In this document: positions 32,332 to 35,803 of the stretch, in pieces
Position numbering within the stretch: the stretch's first letter is position 1
How the letters are laid out: each line of letters starts with the position of its first letter
From: Clostridia bacterium
GTDB lineage: Bacteria > Bacillota > Clostridia > Oscillospirales > Acutalibacteraceae
Assembly: GCA_017623315.1 (NCBI GenBank)
Contig: JAGAPJ010000045.1
Span: 1-35,803, forward strand
Direction: 5' to 3'
Length of the DNA stretch: 35,803 nt
Program-made: the position numbers and the translations under genes
The notes under the pieces: generated by a model
Seen by the model: only the letters and a program-made list of their open reading frames with translations
The model's database searches: none
What the model was told of the DNA's origin: nothing

Positions 32332-33561
32332 TTGTATTACGAAAAAGAATTTGTTTTTATGAAAAAAATATTGGAAAAAATTAACATTAGGCTTAACGTT
32401 ATAAATTTTGACACCATAATTGATGATAACTATAATATTGCTTTTCACGGTATTGTTAAATTGCTTAATAAACAAAAAAGATTTTGTGATTATTTCCCCG
32501 AACTAAAGGAACGTACATTATATAAGGTAAGCGATATTTTAGGATGTCACTATATTTTTATTAGAACACTAATTATGGATGAAGATAGAATTATTATTAT
32601 TGGTCCGTTTTTATTGCAGGAAATAACACACGTAAAAATTTTAGAAAAAGCCGAACAATTAAACTTTAACCCTCAAACACTTTCACAATTGGAATACTAT
32701 TATTCTTCGGTGCCAGTTTTACGTGATGAAGGTCAATTTTTCGCTATTATTAATACGTTTAGCGAACATATTTGGGGCGGTGTTGACAGTTATTCGGTTG
32801 TTGACCTTGACCATGATGATGCTTCCCTTTTGACTTTTGATAAACAGGAAAAAAATTTGCGTAACGAAAATGATGTCAACTGGAAAATTGACTTAATGGA
32901 AAAATGGTATGAATATGAAGAGCAACTTTTGCTTGCAGTTTCTAAAGGTCAAATTCACAAAGCTGAACAAATGCTTTCTTCCTTTTCTACCCTTGCTTTT
33001 GAAAATCGTATAAGCGATGACCTTCGAAATTTTAAAAATTATTCAATTATCATGAACACTCTTCTTCGTAAGGCGGCGCAGGACGGCGGTGTCCACCCCA
33101 TTCATTTGGATAAAATTTCATCTGATTTTGCAAAACGCATTGAACAAATGTCATCGGTTAATACTGTTAAACAAATTATGACACAAATGCTGAACGATTA
33201 TTGTCGACTTGTGCGAAAACATTCAATTAAACAATATTCCTCATTGGTGCAACGTGCTATAATTAAAATCGAAGGTGATTTGACTGCCGATTTAAGCCTT
33301 AAAGAGCTTGCACAGCTTAATAACGTGAGCACAAGCTATTTTTCTGCCCTATTCAAAAATGAAACGGGTCAAACGCTTACTGATTACGTTAATAATCAGC
33401 GAATTAATTACGCAAAGCATTTATTAAAAACAACAAATTTACAAATTCAAACCGTAGCACAGCTTTGTGGAATTTTAGATTTACATTATTTTTCTAAATT
33501 ATTTAAAAAATACGTTGGGAAAACACCCAAAGAATATCGTGAAATTAAGACATTAATTTAA
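32332..33561 (+). CDS. AraC-family transcription regulator
   Basis: About 409 residues from TTG 32332, six bases after AGGTGAGGTG; ATG 32359 is the alternative but has no good ribosome site. The N-terminal ~300 residues form an unidentified sensing region. The C-terminal 100 residues are the double helix-turn-helix of AraC/XylS proteins: L-S-L-K-E-L-A-Q-L-N-N-V-S-T-S-Y-F-S-A-L-F-K and the second helix pair ending D-L-H-Y-F-S-K-L-F-K-K-Y-V-G-K-T-P-K-E-Y-R. Placed between the transporter/GH2 operon and the uxuA operon, it most likely activates one or both in response to the sugar or an intermediate. Confidence 0.92.
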   Translation: MYYEKEFVFMKKILEKINIRLNVINFDTIIDDNYNIAFHGIVKLLNKQKRFCDYFPELKERTLYKVSDILGCHYIFIRTLIMDEDRIIIIGPFLLQEITHVKILEKAEQLNFNPQTLSQLEYYYSSVPVLRDEGQFFAIINTFSEHIWGGVDSYSVVDLDHDDASLLTFDKQEKNLRNENDVNWKIDLMEKWYEYEEQLLLAVSKGQIHKAEQMLSSFSTLAFENRISDDLRNFKNYSIIMNTLLRKAAQDGGVHPIHLDKISSDFAKRIEQMSSVNTVKQIMTQMLNDYCRLVRKHSIKQYSSLVQRAIIKIEGDLTADLSLKELAQLNNVSTSYFSALFKNETGQTLTDYVNNQRINYAKHLLKTTNLQIQTVAQLCGILDLHYFSKLFKKYVGKTPKEYREIKTLI

Positions 33562-33714
33562 TGATATTTATACCAAGTATATTTAAAAATATTATGTTAT
33601 CTTTTTATTAATATAAATTATTAAATCACAAAAGACTTAATTGCTTTTAAATAATAACTATTATATAATTTAATGGTGATTACTCTTATTTCATAAAATG
33701 GAGGGAAATTCGAT

Positions 33715-34794
33715 ATGAAAATGACATTTCGTTGGTACGGCGAAGGTAACGACCGCATCAAGTTATCTGACATTAAACAAATACCGGGCGTAGACGGTAT
33801 TGTTTGGGCGCTTCACCATAAAATGCCGGGTGAAGTGTGGGATGTTGACGAAATTGCTGAGGTGAAACGCCAACTTGACGAATACGGCTTTAATATGGAC
33901 GTGGTTGAATCGGTTAACGTACATGACGATATTAAAATCGGCTTACCTACACGTGACGTTTACATTGAAAACTACAAAACAACTATTCGTAATCTTTCAA
34001 AATTTGGTGTTAAGGTAATTTGCTATAACTTTATGCCAATTTTCGACTGGACAAGAAGTGACCTTTTCCACCCTGTTGGTGATGGTTCAACTGCTTTATT
34101 TTACGAAAAGAATATGATTCAAGACGATTATAACGCAATGGCAAAGTATATTCTTGACTTTACCGAGAAATATAATATGTCCTTTCCCGGATGGGAGCCT
34201 GAGCGTATGGCAAAGCTTGATGAGCTTTTCAAGGCTTATGAAGGCGTTGACCACGAAAAGCTTTGGGCAAACCTTAAATACTTCCTTGAAGCAATTATGC
34301 CCACCTGCCGTGAATGTGATATTAAAATGGCAATTCATATGGATGATCCGCCATGGGATATTTTTGGTCTTCCCCGTTTGCTTATTAACGAAGCCAACAT
34401 TGACCGCTTTTTGAAAATGGTTGATGATGAATATAACTGCTTAACACTTTGCTCGGGCAGTCTTAATGCTGACCCCAATAATAACGTTGCTGAAATTGTA
34501 AGAAAGCATTGTGACAGAATTGCCTTTGCCCATATAAGAAATGTTAAGCATTTCGAAAATGGCGACTTTTCCGAAGCAAGCCACCGCGACTGTGACGGTG
34601 ACACGGGTACTTTAGAAATTTTAAAGGCTTATCACGATTGTGGCTTTGATGGCTATATTCGCCCTGACCACGGTAGACATCTTTGGGATGAAGGTCCAGG
34701 TAATGTTCGCCCAGGTTACGGTTTATATGACCGTGCGCTCGGCATTATGTATATGCTCGGTGTTTGGGATAGTCTTGATAAATTTAAAAATTAA
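33715..34794 (+). CDS. uxuA: Mannonate dehydratase
   Basis: A 359-residue protein of the UxuA family, a TIM-barrel metalloenzyme that converts D-mannonate to 2-keto-3-deoxygluconate. It starts M-T-F-R-W-Y-G, then I-K-Q-I-P-G-V-D-G-I-V-W-A-L, with the metal/active-site segments C-Y-N-F-M-P-I-F-D-W-T, M-A-I-H-M-D-D-P-P, H-I-R-N-V and I-R-P-D-H-G-R, all typical of the family. Length is normal for the Firmicutes type. The ribosome site is GGAGGG. It is followed by the SDR gene after 18 bases. The 153 bases upstream are AT-rich and hold the likely promoter, but I cannot fix it. Confidence 0.97.
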   Translation: MKMTFRWYGEGNDRIKLSDIKQIPGVDGIVWALHHKMPGEVWDVDEIAEVKRQLDEYGFNMDVVESVNVHDDIKIGLPTRDVYIENYKTTIRNLSKFGVKVICYNFMPIFDWTRSDLFHPVGDGSTALFYEKNMIQDDYNAMAKYILDFTEKYNMSFPGWEPERMAKLDELFKAYEGVDHEKLWANLKYFLEAIMPTCRECDIKMAIHMDDPPWDIFGLPRLLINEANIDRFLKMVDDEYNCLTLCSGSLNADPNNNVAEIVRKHCDRIAFAHIRNVKHFENGDFSEASHRDCDGDTGTLEILKAYHDCGFDGYIRPDHGRHLWDEGPGNVRPGYGLYDRALGIMYMLGVWDSLDKFKN

Positions 34795-34812
34795 GCAGGA
34801 GGCAATAATAAT

Positions 34813-35655
34813 ATGAATCTTCCAATTAATATTGATTACACAGGTAAGGTAGTTATTGTAACAGGTGCGGGCGGTTTAATTTGCGGTGCTATGGCTAAAG
34901 CCTTTGCACAGTCAGGCGCTAAGGTTGCGGCACTTGACCTTAATGAAGAAGCCGTAAAAAAATTAGCCGATGAGCTTAAGGCAGAAGGCTATATTTGCGA
35001 AGGCTATAAAGCAAACGTTTTAGAAGCAGAAGCACTTGAAGAGGTATATAAGGCTATTAAAGCTGACCTTGGTGAATGTGATATTCTTGTAAACGGCGCA
35101 GGCGGTAATAATCCCCGTGCCACAACCGATAATGAATATCAGCACGAAGCAAAGGCGGGCGGAAAATCCTTCTTTGACCTTGACAGCTCGGGTGTTGACT
35201 TTGTTTTCAAGCTTAACTTCCAAGGCACGCTTATTCCGACACAGGTTTTTGCTAAGGATATGGTTAAAAATAATAAGGGTTGTATTTTAAACATATCTTC
35301 AATGAATGCTTATACTCCCCTTACAAAAATCCCTGCATATTCAGCAGCAAAGGCGGGTATTTCTAACTTTACACAATGGTTGGCAACACATTTTGCAGGC
35401 ACAGGTATTCGCTGTAATGCAATCGCCCCCGGCTTTCTTGTTTCGGCACAAAACCGTGCTTTGCTTTTTAACGAGGATGGCACACCCACTGCTCGAAGTG
35501 CTAAAATTTTAAATGGGACACCAATGAACAGGTTTGTTGATGCGGATGAGCTTTTAGGTGCAACACTTTTCTTGTGTGATGAACGCTCAGCATCGGCAAT
35601 TACCGGTGTAGTTTTACCAATTGACTGCGGCTTCGCAGCATATTCAGGTGTATAA
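34813..35655 (+). CDS. uxuB: SDR D-mannonate oxidoreductase (fructuronate reductase)
   Basis: A 280-residue short-chain dehydrogenase. The nucleotide-binding loop is V-T-G-A-G-G-L-I-C-G (the last Gly of the usual T-G-x3-G-x-G is shifted or replaced, I-C-G). The segment N-G-A-G-G-N-N-P follows, then catalytic Ser in N-I-S-S-M-N and Y-S-A-A-K-A-G with the catalytic Tyr/Lys pair. In Firmicutes, the reduction of D-fructuronate to D-mannonate is done by an SDR of this type (YjmF/UxuB), and the close link to uxuA supports this. The symbol rests on context. The ribosome site is GCAGGAGGC. Confidence 0.88.
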   Translation: MNLPINIDYTGKVVIVTGAGGLICGAMAKAFAQSGAKVAALDLNEEAVKKLADELKAEGYICEGYKANVLEAEALEEVYKAIKADLGECDILVNGAGGNNPRATTDNEYQHEAKAGGKSFFDLDSSGVDFVFKLNFQGTLIPTQVFAKDMVKNNKGCILNISSMNAYTPLTKIPAYSAAKAGISNFTQWLATHFAGTGIRCNAIAPGFLVSAQNRALLFNEDGTPTARSAKILNGTPMNRFVDADELLGATLFLCDERSASAITGVVLPIDCGFAAYSGV

Positions 35656-35668
35656 AGGAGAAATAAAA

Positions 35669-35803
35669 ATGGAAAAATTTGTTCCGGTTGTAGTAATTAA
35701 AGAATTAGAAGAAACGGAAAGGATTTTAACTGCACTTCGTGCAAACGGCATTAACTGTGCCGAAATTACTTTTCGTACCGCTTGTGCGGCTGAAGCAATT
35801 TCA
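35669..35803 (+). CDS. eda: KDPG/KHG aldolase, start only
   Basis: The first 45 codons, cut by the right edge. V-P-V-V-V-I near the start and I-N-C-A-E-I-T-F-R-T with the conserved Glu match 2-keto-3-deoxy-6-phosphogluconate aldolase, which splits KDPG to pyruvate and glyceraldehyde 3-phosphate. It follows the SDR gene by 13 bases with AAAGGAG before the ATG, so it is in the same operon and supplies the last step of uronate breakdown. A KDG kinase is expected just outside the window. Confidence 0.88.
   Translation, partial: MEKFVPVVVIKELEETERILTALRANGINCAEITFRTACAAEAIS

Overview
The window looks like a low-G+C, Gram-positive anaerobe of the class Clostridia, probably a gut Oscillospiraceae/Ruminococcaceae-type bacterium. 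The evidence is AT-rich DNA, strong GGAGG-type ribosome sites, GTG/TTG starts, AddAB rather than RecBCD, a BofA homologue (spore-forming lineages), a cohesin/dockerin pair and a uronate-use operon. No species can be named from the sequence.

Region 1 (1 to about 5650) is the right part of a decayed mobilizable element. It has a ParB-like gene cut by the window edge, a MOB-type relaxase and a MobC-like accessory protein (all minus strand), a run of inverted repeats that may be oriT, two truncated genes meeting head to head near 2.47 kb (one is the remnant of a DUF927 ATPase), a 56-residue ORF, and a large serine recombinase. The recombinase frame runs on through a tRNA-Leu(CAA) gene and its terminator on the opposite strand.

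Region 2 (about 6.07 to 11.25 kb) is the most notable part. It is an apparently complete, integrated single-stranded-DNA phage of the Microviridae, subfamily Gokushovirinae. All genes lie on the plus strand: small basic protein, VP5-like protein, VP3 scaffold, VP1 capsid, VP2 pilot and VP4 replication initiator, plus four short membrane peptides or proteins and one unknown 86-residue protein. It has no integrase gene. An exact 18-bp repeat at both ends (6073-6090 and 11234-11251) fits the half-site-plus-centre pattern expected for host Xer recombination and would give a unit of 5161 bp. To my knowledge integrated gokushoviruses are described mainly from Enterobacteriaceae, and related Microviridae prophages from Bacteroidetes; one in a Clostridia chromosome would be unusual.

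Region 3 (11.3 to 28.3 kb) is ordinary chromosome: an SPFH-band protein and an unknown partner, ksgA, a NUDIX hydrolase, addA-addB, bofA, a secreted dockerin-bearing glucosaminidase next to a membrane-anchored cohesin protein, a DUF1015 protein, a lipoprotein and an alpha/beta hydrolase.

Region 4 (28.3 to 35.8 kb) is a uronate module. A GPH-type sugar transporter and a GH2 glycosidase are divergent from an AraC-family regulator, which is followed by uxuA (mannonate dehydratase), an SDR mannonate oxidoreductase and the start of a KDPG aldolase gene. Together they would import and cleave a uronide or glycoside, then carry fructuronate/mannonate through KDG to the Entner-Doudoroff aldolase.
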